Source of the DNA: an uncultured Pelagibacteraceae bacterium
Lineage (GTDB): Bacteria > Pseudomonadota > Alphaproteobacteria > Pelagibacterales > Pelagibacteraceae
Direction of reading: 5' to 3'
NCBI GenBank assembly: GCA_902531175.1
Contig: CACADE010000002.1
Span: forward strand, 186,001 to 250,000
DNA: 64,000 bases
Shown: positions 56,331 through 64,000 of the stretch, one piece after another
Position numbering within the stretch: the stretch's first letter is position 1
Layout: the number at the start of each line of letters is the position of its first letter
The notes under the pieces: generated by a model
The model's input: only the letters and a program-made list of their open reading frames with translations
What the model was told of the DNA's origin: nothing
Databases searched by the model: none
Made by a program: the position numbers and the translations under genes

Positions 56331-57611
56331 TTATCTACCAAATTTTGTTTTTTTAATAAGTTGCTCATATTGAGAGCTCATCATCCTAGTCTGAATTTGT
56401 GTAACAGTGTCAATTGCAACAACGACAACGATTAGAACTGAGGCACCACCTAAATAAAATGGAATAGGATAATTAGCAATTAAAAATTCTGGCATCAAAC
56501 AAACTAGCGCAAGATATAATGCACCGATTGTTGTCAGTCTCGTCAATATAGTATCAATATAAAGAGCAGTACTTTCTCCAGGTCTTATTCCTGGAATGAA
56601 ACCACCATATTTTCTTAAATTTTCAGCTGTCTCCGTTGGATTAAAAGTTATCGAGGTATAAAAAAAGGTAAAAAATATTATACCTGATGCATATAACAAC
56701 ATATACAAAGGTTGTCCTTGAGAAAAATAGGATGAAATATTTAAAAATGTTTCATTTTGCGAAACATTAAAATTTGAAAAAGTGACTGGTAATAATAATA
56801 AAGCTGAAGCAAAAATTGCTGGTATTACACCAGCTGAATTAATTTTTAAAGGTAAATGTGAAGAGTCTCCACCATACATTTTGTTTCCCATTTGTCTCTT
56901 AGGATAATTTATAAGAATTTTTCTTAATGCTCTTTCCATGAAAACAATAAATATTATAGTTGCAATAAGTAATATAAATATAAAAATTATCATTACAGTT
57001 GAAATTGCACCTGTTCTTCCTAATTCAAAAGTGGTTACCAAAGCTCTTGGAATTTCAGCAACTATACCCGAAAAAATAATTAATGAAATACCATTACCAA
57101 TTCCTCTTTGTGTAATTTGTTCACCAAGCCACATCAAAAATATAGTCCCAGCTACTATTGTAGTAACTGTTGAAACTTTAAAAAATACTCCAGGATTAAT
57201 AACTAAATTTGCGGACGACTCTAAACCAACTGCCAATCCATATCCTTGTATGGTTGCAAGTAAAACAGTTCCATATCTAGTTATTTGAGTAATTTTTTGT
57301 CTTCCTATTTCACCTTGAGCCTTTAGATTTTTAAAATATTCTGAAACACCTGTGAGTAACTGGACAATAATTGAAGATGATATATAGGGCATTATTCCAA
57401 GAGCAAATATTGCCATTCTGCTTACAGCCCCGCCAGCAAAAACATTAAACATGCCTAACAATCCTTTTTGATTTCCTTCCATCATTATTTGAAGTTGCTC
57501 AGGGTCAATTCCTGGAAGAGGAACAAAGGTTCCTAATCTATAAACAGCAAGAATAAAAAGTGTAAATAGTATTCTATTTCTTAAGTCGTTAGATTGTGTT
57601 GAGGAGCTCAT
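56331..57611 (-). CDS. secY: Preprotein translocase subunit SecY
   Basis: A 426-residue ten-helix channel core. RNRILFTLFILAVYRLGTFVPLPGIDPEQL opens the protein; the plug/TM2 and GIGNGISLIIFSGIV, PTETAENLRKYGGFIPGIRPG and the C-terminal loop are conserved. The length is slightly under the usual 440. It overlaps rplO by one base. Confidence 0.97.
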   Translation of the reverse strand: MSSSTQSNDLRNRILFTLFILAVYRLGTFVPLPGIDPEQLQIMMEGNQKGLLGMFNVFAGGAVSRMAIFALGIMPYISSSIIVQLLTGVSEYFKNLKAQGEIGRQKITQITRYGTVLLATIQGYGLAVGLESSANLVINPGVFFKVSTVTTIVAGTIFLMWLGEQITQRGIGNGISLIIFSGIVAEIPRALVTTFELGRTGAISTVMIIFIFILLIATIIFIVFMERALRKILINYPKRQMGNKMYGGDSSHLPLKINSAGVIPAIFASALLLLPVTFSNFNVSQNETFLNISSYFSQGQPLYMLLYASGIIFFTFFYTSITFNPTETAENLRKYGGFIPGIRPGESTALYIDTILTRLTTIGALYLALVCLMPEFLIANYPIPFYLGGASVLIVVVVAIDTVTQIQTRMMSSQYEQLIKKTKFGR

Positions 57612-58072
57612 TATTTAGATTGATTTTTAACTGTGATTTGTCCACCAGCTTTTTCAATTTTCTCTTGAGCAGTTTTAGAAAAATAATCTGCCACAATATC
57701 AATTTTTGAATTAAAATTACCATTTGATAAAACTTTAAATTTGTTGATTGATTTTCTTAATAATTTTGTTTTTTTTAATGCATTGATGTCTATTTTCTCA
57801 TCTACCATTATTTTTTTACTATCAATAAAGTTTTGTAGATCGCCTAAGTTTATTACAGCTACATCATTTTTGTTTAAAGGTTTAAAGCCTCTTTTGGGCA
57901 GTCTTCTATATAATGGCATTTGACCACCTTCAAAACTTTTTATAGCTACTCCTGATCTTGATTTTTGACCTTTTACACCTCTTCCAGAGGTTTTACCTTT
58001 ACCAGATCCTATTCCTCTTCCTACTCGAATTTTTTTTGTTTTAAGATTAGTTAATGTATTTAATGATGTCAT
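57611..58072 (-). CDS. rplO: 50S ribosomal protein L15
   Basis: A 153-residue L15. KKIRVGRGIGSGKGKTSGRGVKGQKSRSG, then FEGGQMPLYRRLPKRGFKP are diagnostic. It overlaps the rpsE stop by one base with no rpmD between, unlike most alphaproteobacteria. Confidence 0.97.
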   Translation of the reverse strand: MTSLNTLTNLKTKKIRVGRGIGSGKGKTSGRGVKGQKSRSGVAIKSFEGGQMPLYRRLPKRGFKPLNKNDVAVINLGDLQNFIDSKKIMVDEKIDINALKKTKLLRKSINKFKVLSNGNFNSKIDIVADYFSKTAQEKIEKAGGQITVKNQSK

Positions 58073-58572
58073 TATCCTCTTTTCTCAATTATCTCAGATA
58101 TTTTTTTATTTCTTAAATTAGAAATATTTTTTGGTGAATTTTGTTTTGATAAAGCTTTTATACATGCTCTAATTACATTGTGGGGGTTTGCAGTACCTAA
58201 AGACTTAGCAACAATATCTTTTATGCCTAGCACTTCACAAACAGCTCTTACTGGACCTCCAGCTATAATGCCTGTTCCTTTGGGTGCTGATCTTAATTTA
58301 ATTTTTCCAGCACCGTCTTTGCCGTAAATGTCATGATGAATTGTCCTCCCATCTCTTAGTGGTATTTGAATCAATTTTCTTCTAGCTAGTTCATTTGCTT
58401 TTTTTATTGCATCTGGAACTTGTTTTGCTTTTGCATGCGCGATACCAATTTTCCCATTCTGATTACCAACTACTACTAACGCAGAAAATCCAAATCTTCT
58501 TCCGCCTTTGACAACTTTAGTTATTCTGTTTATATGAACTAATTTTTCAACAAATTCTGAGTTTTTTTCCAT
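58072..58572 (-). CDS. rpsE: 30S ribosomal protein S5
   Basis: A 166-residue S5. [49 protein letters not shown] and [38 protein letters not shown] match the family. Three-base gap to rplR upstream. Confidence 0.97.
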   Translation of the reverse strand: MEKNSEFVEKLVHINRITKVVKGGRRFGFSALVVVGNQNGKIGIAHAKAKQVPDAIKKANELARRKLIQIPLRDGRTIHHDIYGKDGAGKIKLRSAPKGTGIIAGGPVRAVCEVLGIKDIVAKSLGTANPHNVIRACIKALSKQNSPKNISNLRNKKISEIIEKRG

Positions 58573-58575
58573 ATT

Positions 58576-58926
58576 TTAAAATTCCATTCCATTTTTTCGT
58601 AAAGTTTCAGCAAAAATTTTAACTCTTCCATGATATTTATAAATACCCCTATCAAAGTAAATTTTTTTAATATTTTTTTCAGTTGCTTTTTTTGCGAGCA
58701 TTTCAGCTACAATTGTCGACAATTCAGATTTATTTTTTTTTTGTCCTTTAATTCCCTTATCAATTGATGAAGCAGAAACTAAAGTTATATTCTTCGCATC
58801 ATCAATTATTTGTGCGCTTATATTTTTTGCAGATCTTGAAACACTCAACCTATATCTATCTTTTGAAACGTCTTTAAGTTTTTTTCTTATTCTAAATCTT
58901 TTTCTTTCAACAGTATTTAATTTCAT
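58576..58926 (-). CDS. rplR: 50S ribosomal protein L18
   Basis: A 116-residue L18. [29 protein letters not shown] and [30 protein letters not shown] match the C-terminal signature (FDR-x-x-Y-x-Y-H-G-R-V). It binds 5S rRNA together with L5 (rplE here). One-base overlap with rplF. Confidence 0.97.
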   Translation of the reverse strand: MKLNTVERKRFRIRKKLKDVSKDRYRLSVSRSAKNISAQIIDDAKNITLVSASSIDKGIKGQKKNKSELSTIVAEMLAKKATEKNIKKIYFDRGIYKYHGRVKIFAETLRKNGMEF

Positions 58927-59465
58927 TATTTTTTCTTACCTTCTTTTCTCAAAATATATTGACCTTTTTCTTTTATCCCTTTTCCTTTATATGGTTCAGG
59001 GGGTCTAATACTTTTAATTTGTGATGCAACCATACCAACTTGTTGTTTATTTGTGCCACTTATTTTTAATGTTGTTTGTTTTTCAACAGCAATTTTAATG
59101 CCGTCGGGGATGTTGTAATTAATGTCATGACTAAATCCTAGTTGCATATTCAGAACATTGCCTTTTAGAGCAGCTCTGAAACCAACTCCTGTAAGTTCAA
59201 GAATTTTTTCATAACCACTACTTGCACCAATAATAGCATTATTAAGTAAACTTCTGTTCATACCCCACAATCTTTTAGACGTATCATCGAGTTTTTTAGG
59301 TTTTATTGATACATCTTTGCCTTCTGTGATATTAAGTTCAAACATTTCAAGATCCAATTTGATTGATTGTTTGCCTAGGGGTCCCTCAACATTCACAATA
59401 TTTCCAGATAGTAAAACTTTAACTTTTTCTGGAATTGGTATATTTATTTTTCCTATTTTAGACAT
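58926..59465 (-). CDS. rplF: 50S ribosomal protein L6
   Basis: A 179-residue L6. [34 protein letters not shown] is the first repeat and the C-terminal [26 protein letters not shown] tail is diagnostic. One-base overlaps with rpsH and rplR. Confidence 0.97.
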   Translation of the reverse strand: MSKIGKINIPIPEKVKVLLSGNIVNVEGPLGKQSIKLDLEMFELNITEGKDVSIKPKKLDDTSKRLWGMNRSLLNNAIIGASSGYEKILELTGVGFRAALKGNVLNMQLGFSHDINYNIPDGIKIAVEKQTTLKISGTNKQQVGMVASQIKSIRPPEPYKGKGIKEKGQYILRKEGKKK

Positions 59466-59857
59466 TAAAATACCTTACAAATTATTTCACCACCAAGTTT
59501 TTTCTTTCTTGCATCGATATCAGTCATTACACCTTCTGGTGTAGATATAATTGCAATACCAAGTCCATTATTAATTTTTGGTAGACTGCTTGCGCTAGAA
59601 AAAATTCTTCTACCTGGCTTGGATATTCTTTCAATAGTATTTATAACTGGATTTCCCGAGTTATATTTTAAATTTATCTCAATTGAGGGTTTTTTTTCAT
59701 CATTAATTTTGTAATCAATGATATAACCTTCAGACTTTAGTACATCAGCTATTTTAGCTTTAAATTTTGATGATGGTAATGATACCTTGCTGTGATTTCT
59801 TACTTGAGCATTTTTAATTCTTGCTAACATATCACCTATTGGATCGCTTAAACTCAT
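59465..59857 (-). CDS. rpsH: 30S ribosomal protein S8
   Basis: A 130-residue S8. SDPIGDMLARIKNAQVRNHSKVSLPSSKFK and ISKPGRRIFSSASSLPKINNGLGIAIISTPEGVMTDIDARKKKLGGEIICKVF match the family through its C-terminal hydrophobic end. It also represses the spc operon in E. coli; no evident target mRNA structure was assessed here. Confidence 0.97.
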   Translation of the reverse strand: MSLSDPIGDMLARIKNAQVRNHSKVSLPSSKFKAKIADVLKSEGYIIDYKINDEKKPSIEINLKYNSGNPVINTIERISKPGRRIFSSASSLPKINNGLGIAIISTPEGVMTDIDARKKKLGGEIICKVF

Positions 59858-59867
59858 ATTTTCCTTT

Positions 59868-60173
59868 CTACCAACTCGATTTTACCATTCCAGGAATTTT
59901 GCCCTCTAAACCAAGTTGCCTTAGGGCTATTCTTGAAATTTTTAGTTTTCTGTAAACACCGTGAGGTCTACCTGTAATTTGACATCTATTCATAACTCTA
60001 ACTTTTGCAGAATTTCGTGGTAATTTTGATAATTTTTGCTGAGCTTTAAATCTTTCTTCTAAAGATAATTTTTTGTCCATTATTATTTTTTTTAACTTCA
60101 ATCTTTTCTTATAAAATTTGTCTGACAATTTTATTCTTTTGTTATTCTTATTTATTGCACTCATTTTAGCCAT
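59868..60173 (-). CDS. rpsN: 30S ribosomal protein S14 (zinc-free, long form)
   Basis: A 101-residue S14 of the long C-minus type. [61 protein letters not shown] is the conserved C-terminal half. It overlaps rplE by one base and is ten bases upstream of rpsH. Confidence 0.97.
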   Translation of the reverse strand: MAKMSAINKNNKRIKLSDKFYKKRLKLKKIIMDKKLSLEERFKAQQKLSKLPRNSAKVRVMNRCQITGRPHGVYRKLKISRIALRQLGLEGKIPGMVKSSW

Positions 60174-60727
60174 TAATTGCTCCTTTTTTCTCTAAATGGA
60201 AAATTTAAATGTTTTAATAATTCAAAACTGTGTTCTACTTTTTGAGATTTAATAGCTATTGTAATGTCTAAGCCTCTAATTTTGTCAACTTTATCAAAAT
60301 TTACCTCTGGAAATATGATATGTTCTTTAATACCAAAAGTATAATTTCCAAATTTGTCAAAACCGTTCGGACTTAATCCTCTAAAATCTTTTATTCTTGG
60401 TAATGCAATATTTGTTAATCTATCAATAAATTCATACATCTTATTTTTTCTTAATGTTACCTTTAAACCTGAATTGGTATTTTTTCTGGTTTTAAAATTT
60501 GCAATCGATTTTTTGAATTTAGTTACTACAGGCATTTGACCCGTAATGTTTGCTAGATCTTCTTGACAGGATTTCAAAATTTTTTGGTCATTTCCATCAA
60601 GACCTAAACCCATATTTAAAACAATTTTTTGTATTCTTGGACCCATATATAAATTTTTATAACCAAACTTTTCTTTTAATATTGGCTCAATATCCTTGGT
60701 TATGGTTAGTTTTAATCTAGGTGTCAT
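60173..60727 (-). CDS. rplE: 50S ribosomal protein L5
   Basis: A 184-residue 5S rRNA-binding protein. [48 protein letters not shown] and [30 protein letters not shown] are diagnostic. One-base overlaps with rplX and rpsN. Confidence 0.97.
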   Translation of the reverse strand: MTPRLKLTITKDIEPILKEKFGYKNLYMGPRIQKIVLNMGLGLDGNDQKILKSCQEDLANITGQMPVVTKFKKSIANFKTRKNTNSGLKVTLRKNKMYEFIDRLTNIALPRIKDFRGLSPNGFDKFGNYTFGIKEHIIFPEVNFDKVDKIRGLDITIAIKSQKVEHSFELLKHLNFPFREKRSN

Positions 60728-60966
60728 TATTTTTTAGCCTCATTTTTATTTTTTGAATCAAAGATTGCTAAATTGGAGAGGTGCACAAAGTTTTCTTTTG
60801 AAACTATACCACCTTTCTTTTCTTTCGTAGTTTTCACATGTTTTTTTACCATGTTAATGCCTTTAATTTTTGCTCTATTATTTTTTCTATCAATTTCAAT
60901 GACGTCACCATCTTTATTTTTATCCTTACCAGTCAATATTTTCACTTTAATACCTTTTTTAATCAT
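60727..60966 (-). CDS. rplX: 50S ribosomal protein L24 (short)
   Basis: A 79-residue L24. [44 protein letters not shown] is the KOW-domain start and KEGGIVxKE-like [21 protein letters not shown] the conserved end. The family is usually about 100-105 residues, so the C-terminal part is trimmed. One-base overlaps on both sides. Confidence 0.94.
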   Translation of the reverse strand: MIKKGIKVKILTGKDKNKDGDVIEIDRKNNRAKIKGINMVKKHVKTTKEKKGGIVSKENFVHLSNLAIFDSKNKNEAKK

Positions 60967-61334
60967 TATAATACCTCTGGTGCCAACGAAATTATTTTCA
61001 TTTGCCCTCTATTTCTTAATTCTCTTGTAACTGGCCCAAAAATTCTAGTGCCAATTGGTTCGCCTTTATCGTCTGTTAAAACAGCTGCATTGTTATCAAA
61101 TCTTAATTTTGATCCATCATTCCTATGAATGCCTTTTTTTACTCTCACTACAACAGCTTTATGAACTGCGCCTTTTTTTACTTTACCTTTTGGTATAGCT
61201 TCTTTAACTGCAACTACTATTGTATCTCCAATACTAGCATATCTCCTTTTGGATCCGCCTAAAACTTTAATACATTCAATTTTTTTTGCTCCTGTGTTAT
61301 CAGCAACATATAATTCAGTCTGAACTTGTATCAT
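60966..61334 (-). CDS. rplN: 50S ribosomal protein L14
   Basis: A 122-residue L14. [37 protein letters not shown] and [20 protein letters not shown] and [13 protein letters not shown] are conserved. Overlaps rpsQ by four bases. Confidence 0.98.
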   Translation of the reverse strand: MIQVQTELYVADNTGAKKIECIKVLGGSKRRYASIGDTIVVAVKEAIPKGKVKKGAVHKAVVVRVKKGIHRNDGSKLRFDNNAAVLTDDKGEPIGTRIFGPVTRELRNRGQMKIISLAPEVL

Positions 61335-61567
61335 TTTGTCTCTCCAATAACCTGAAATTTTTTTAATTTAGAAAACGGTTTACATTCTTGAATTAAAACT
61401 TTATCTCCATTTTTGAATTTATTTTCTTCATCATGCACGTTATATTTTTTTCTAGCTTTTATTATTTTTTTTAAAACTGGGTGTTGATATTTTCTCTCAA
61501 CTAAAACAGTAATCGTTTTGTTAGGTTTATCACTAACTACTATTCCATTTAATATTTTTTTAGGCAT
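61331..61567 (-). CDS. rpsQ: 30S ribosomal protein S17
   Basis: A 78-residue S17. [69 protein letters not shown] matches the family. Overlaps rpmC by eight bases. Confidence 0.97.
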   Translation of the reverse strand: MPKKILNGIVVSDKPNKTITVLVERKYQHPVLKKIIKARKKYNVHDEENKFKNGDKVLIQECKPFSKLKKFQVIGETK

Positions 61568-61748
61568 CTTTTCTCACCATTAAAGTTTTTAGTCTAGCTA
61601 TATTTCTTTTTGTTTCACTTATTTTAGCTGGACTCTTTATCTGACCATTAATCTTTTGAAATCTAAAGTTAAAAAGGTCTTTTTTCAATTTATCAATATC
61701 TTTAAGTGCTTGATCTTTAGATAATTTTTTTATTTCACTTTTTTTCAT
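61560..61748 (-). CDS. rpmC: 50S ribosomal protein L29
   Basis: A 62-residue two-helix L29. DIDKLKKDLFNFRFQKINGQIKSPAKISETKRNIARLKTLM shows the family's L-x-x-L-R-F-Q and K-R-x-I-A-R-x-x-T patterns. Abuts rplP with no gap. Confidence 0.95.
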   Translation of the reverse strand: MKKSEIKKLSKDQALKDIDKLKKDLFNFRFQKINGQIKSPAKISETKRNIARLKTLMVRKDA

Positions 61749-62156
61749 TTAAATTCTCTTTATAAATTTACATTTAATAGGAAGTTTTGCTGATGCTTTA
61801 TATAAAGCTTCCTTAGCAATATCCTCTGTCACTCCGTCTACTTCAAATAAAATTCTACCAGGTTTCACTCTACAAGCCCAATACTCTGGAGAACCCTTTC
61901 CTTTACCCATTCTGACTTCTGTTGGTTTCTTTGAAACAGGAATATTTGGGAACATTCTTGTCCAAACTCTACCTTGTCTTTTCATATGTCTCGTTAGGGC
62001 AACTCTAGCGGCTTCTATCTGTCTAGATATTATCCTCTCTGGTTGAATAGCTTTTAAACCATAAGCTCCATAATTCATAATATTACATCTTGAAGCATTT
62101 CCATGAATTCTTCCTTTATGAGCCTTTCTAAACTTAGTTCTTGTTGGTTGTAACAT
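61749..62156 (-). CDS. rplP: 50S ribosomal protein L16
   Basis: A 135-residue L16. [73 protein letters not shown] and [10 protein letters not shown] are diagnostic. Follows rpsC after a two-base gap. Confidence 0.98.
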   Translation of the reverse strand: MLQPTRTKFRKAHKGRIHGNASRCNIMNYGAYGLKAIQPERIISRQIEAARVALTRHMKRQGRVWTRMFPNIPVSKKPTEVRMGKGKGSPEYWACRVKPGRILFEVDGVTEDIAKEALYKASAKLPIKCKFIKRI

Positions 62157-62158
62157 CT

Positions 62159-62818
62159 TTAAGCTTTGTTCCTTTCTTGACTAAATTCTTTGGTAAATAT
62201 TTCACCTTTATAAATCCAAACTTTTATTCCAATTATTCCATACGTTGTTAGTGCTTCAGCTTCAGCATAATCAATATCGGCTCTTAAAGTGTGTGATGGG
62301 ATGCTTCCATCTCTTAACCATTCGGTTCTTGCTATTTCATTTCCACCAAGTCTGCCACTACATGAAACCTTTATCCCTTTTGCGCCTAATCTAAGAGCTG
62401 ATTGCATAGCTCTTTTCATGGCTCTTCTATATGAAACTCTTTTAACTAACTGTTGAGCGATATTTTCAGCAACGAGAAATGAATTTGTCTCGGGTTTTTT
62501 TACTTCTTTAATATTTAATACTATTTCGTTAGCACTTAAATTAGAAAGTTTCCCTTTAATTTTTTCAATATCTGTTCCCTTTTTACCAATAACAAAGCCT
62601 GGCCTTGATGTGTAAATTGTTACAAAACATTTTTTTGCTGATCTTTCTATCATTACTTTCGAAACACCAGAATTGATTACGTTCTTTTTAATAAACTCTC
62701 TAATTCTAAAATCTTCAATTAGATAATTTCCAAAATCCTGTTTTTTTGCATACCATACAGAATCCCAACCTCTGTTTATTCCTAATCTCAAACCAACTGG
62801 ATTAACTTTTTGTCCCAT
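62159..62818 (-). CDS. rpsC: 30S ribosomal protein S3
   Basis: A 219-residue S3. [25 protein letters not shown], a KH domain with [20 protein letters not shown], and [38 protein letters not shown] are conserved. Overlaps rplV by 17 bases. Confidence 0.98.
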   Translation of the reverse strand: MGQKVNPVGLRLGINRGWDSVWYAKKQDFGNYLIEDFRIREFIKKNVINSGVSKVMIERSAKKCFVTIYTSRPGFVIGKKGTDIEKIKGKLSNLSANEIVLNIKEVKKPETNSFLVAENIAQQLVKRVSYRRAMKRAMQSALRLGAKGIKVSCSGRLGGNEIARTEWLRDGSIPSHTLRADIDYAEAEALTTYGIIGIKVWIYKGEIFTKEFSQERNKA

Positions 62819-63197
62819 GCTCTTTCTCTTTTTGTTTCATTTGTTCACTCAAAATTATTGTTACATTTGAGTAAGGTTTCATAATTTCTGCTGCTCGTCC
62901 TTTTGCCCTGGGTCTAAATCTTTTCATTATTACCTGTTTTCCACAGTATGCTTCTTTGACAAATAAATTATCAATATCATATTGAAAATTGTTTTCAGCA
63001 TTGGCAACAGCTGATGAAATTGTTTTCTTAACATCTTTTGAGATTCTTTTTTCTGAGAAAGATAAATCTCTAATTGCTATCTCAACTTTTTTGCCTACAA
63101 TTGACTTCAAAATTGGTTTTAATTTTCTCACACTTGATCTAACGTTTTTATTTATTGATCTTACCTGTTTTAAGTCTATATCTTTCTTTTTATTCAT
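62802..63197 (-). CDS. rplV: 50S ribosomal protein L22
   Basis: A 131-residue L22. The N-terminal 13 residues are lysine-rich; then [54 protein letters not shown] and [27 protein letters not shown] match the family. The last 17 bases overlap rpsC. Confidence 0.96.
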   Translation of the reverse strand: MNKKKDIDLKQVRSINKNVRSSVRKLKPILKSIVGKKVEIAIRDLSFSEKRISKDVKKTISSAVANAENNFQYDIDNLFVKEAYCGKQVIMKRFRPRAKGRAAEIMKPYSNVTIILSEQMKQKEKEHGTKS

Positions 63198-63199
63198 AT

Positions 63200-63508
63200 T
63201 TATTTCTTGTCAGCTCCTTTAGCGCCACCTTCTACTTTGGCCTTTTTGTCAGCAGGTGTATGACCAAAAAATTGTCTTGTTGGAGCAAATTCTCCAAATT
63301 TATGACCTACCATATCTTCAGATACTGTTATTGGAATAAATTTTTTACCGTTATATATTAAAAAACTTAATCCAACAAAGTCGGGTATTATTGTAGACTT
63401 TCTTGACCAAGTTTTAATAGGTTTTTTATTAGGATCATTCTTAATCTTTTCTGCTTTCTTGATTAAACTCTCTTCAACAAATGGTCCTTTCCAAACAGAT
63501 CTTGCCAT
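63200..63508 (-). CDS. rpsS: 30S ribosomal protein S19
   Basis: A 102-residue S19. [78 protein letters not shown] is the conserved region. The C-terminal [12 protein letters not shown] tail is extra. Gaps of two and three bases to its neighbours. Confidence 0.98.
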   Translation of the reverse strand: MARSVWKGPFVEESLIKKAEKIKNDPNKKPIKTWSRKSTIIPDFVGLSFLIYNGKKFIPITVSEDMVGHKFGEFAPTRQFFGHTPADKKAKVEGGAKGADKK

Positions 63509-63511
63509 AAT

Positions 63512-64000
63512 TTAAGCTCTCTTCTTCTTTCTTCTTCTAATAATAAATTTATCAGTTCTCTTATTATCCCTAGTTTTCAAACCTTTGGCTGATTGTCCAG
63601 TTGGAGACACTGGATGTCTTCCTCCAGCAGATTTTCCTTCACCTCCTCCATGTGGGTGATCTACAGGGTTTTTAACAACTCCTCTGGTATGTGGTCTTCT
63701 TCCCAACCATCTTGACCTACCAGCTTTACCAATTTTAATATTTTTTTGATCAGGATTAGATAAAACTCCAATTGTTGCTAAAGCTCTTGAGTCTATTTTT
63801 CTTACTTCGCCTGATATCATTTTTATAATTGAATAATTTCCGTCAATTCCAGAAATTGTTACAGATGAACCTGCTGCTCTAGCAATTTTTCCACCTGCGC
63901 CCGGTTGAATTTCAACATTATGTATATCAATACCGACTGGAATATCTTGTAATGGTAAGCAATTACCAATTTTAATTTCAGATGAAGAACCATTTTGTAC
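63512..64000 (-). CDS. rplB: 50S ribosomal protein L2 (partial, 5' end outside window)
   Basis: The track lists only 102 residues from an internal Met, but the frame is open to base 64000 and translates to KIGNCLPLQDIPVGIDIHNVEIQPGAGGKIARAAGSS upstream of it, so about 162 C-terminal residues are present. HPHGGGEGKSAGGRHPVSPTGQSAKGLKTRDNKRTDKFI is the classic L2 C-terminus. The peptidyl-transferase histidine region (HPHGGG) is intact. It is the first of the S10-cluster genes visible here; rplW and rplD would lie to the right. Confidence 0.98.
   Translation of the reverse strand, partial: VQNGSSSEIKIGNCLPLQDIPVGIDIHNVEIQPGAGGKIARAAGSSVTISGIDGNYSIIKMISGEVRKIDSRALATIGVLSNPDQKNIKIGKAGRSRWLGRRPHTRGVVKNPVDHPHGGGEGKSAGGRHPVSPTGQSAKGLKTRDNKRTDKFIIRRRKKKRA

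Noticed and set aside
1-64000. CRISPR arrays, insertion sequences, phage genes, toxin-antitoxin pairs or restriction systems
   Set aside because: None was recognised; the window is dense core-genome sequence and repeats seen are simple AT-rich homopolymers.

Overview
This window reads as a chromosome segment of a SAR11-type alphaproteobacterium ('Candidatus Pelagibacter' or a close relative). The basis is very low GC (about 30% by eye), extreme gene packing with most neighbours overlapping or abutting, alphaproteobacterial gene orders (glyA-nrdR-ribD-ribE-ribBX-ribH-nusB-thiL; gatC-gatA-gatB; dapA-smpB-folK-rsh-pyrE-pdxJ-acpS-lepB-rnc-recO), a proton-pumping pyrophosphatase, and a heterotetrameric sarcosine oxidase operon. 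I found no prophage, insertion sequence, CRISPR array or defence island. No stretch over 300 bases lacks a gene; the longest spacer (about 170 bases near 28.9 kb) is mostly a tRNA gene.

Layout: 0-2.7 kb (+) has the end of O-acetylhomoserine sulfhydrylase, an alpha/beta hydrolase and an unrecognised methyltransferase-like protein. 2.7-9.1 kb has heme A synthase, chorismate mutase, L33, a MerR regulator, IHF-alpha, PlsX, L32, a cytochrome bc1 assembly chaperone, a BamE-like lipoprotein and H+-pyrophosphatase. 9.2-16.5 kb (-) is the riboflavin/thiamine/glycine cluster plus RpiB and a small dioxygenase. 16.6-24.9 kb has hemB (+), then a (-) block for RNA processing, protein export, pyridoxine, pyrimidine, (p)ppGpp, folate and lysine metabolism. 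24.9-34.1 kb (+) has a lytic transglycosylase, a TPR-glycosyltransferase-like protein, a divergent tRNA-Ser(GCT) and soxBDAG. 34.0-40.1 kb (-) has a MATE transporter, TrhO, an O-methyltransferase and gatCAB. 40.2-46.5 kb (+) has ruvX, pyrB, a dihydroorotase homologue, plsY, topA and ridA. 46.5-53.4 kb has UDP-glucose dehydrogenase with a frameshifted galU, panC, mgtE, lipB, a pseudouridine synthase and a secreted lyase-like protein. 53.4-64 kb (-) is the S10/spc/alpha ribosomal protein supercluster from rplQ up to a partial rplB.

The genes jointly cover one-carbon and glycine metabolism (sarcosine oxidase, SHMT), cofactor synthesis (riboflavin, thiamine, heme, lipoate, pantothenate, pyridoxine), pyrimidines and translation. 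The most notable points are: galU split across two frames at an A-AAA-AAA heptamer followed by a small hairpin, which could be recoding, transcriptional slippage or an error; a bamE/bc1-chaperone pair whose opposing start codons share bases in a single CATG; catalytic-residue loss in the PyrC homologue and in the GCH-II half of RibBX; a shortened (p)ppGpp synthetase/hydrolase; fabH, DUF177, era, rpoZ and rpmD absent from their usual places; and every convergent gene pair having essentially no spacer. I did not find a clearly new multi-gene system.
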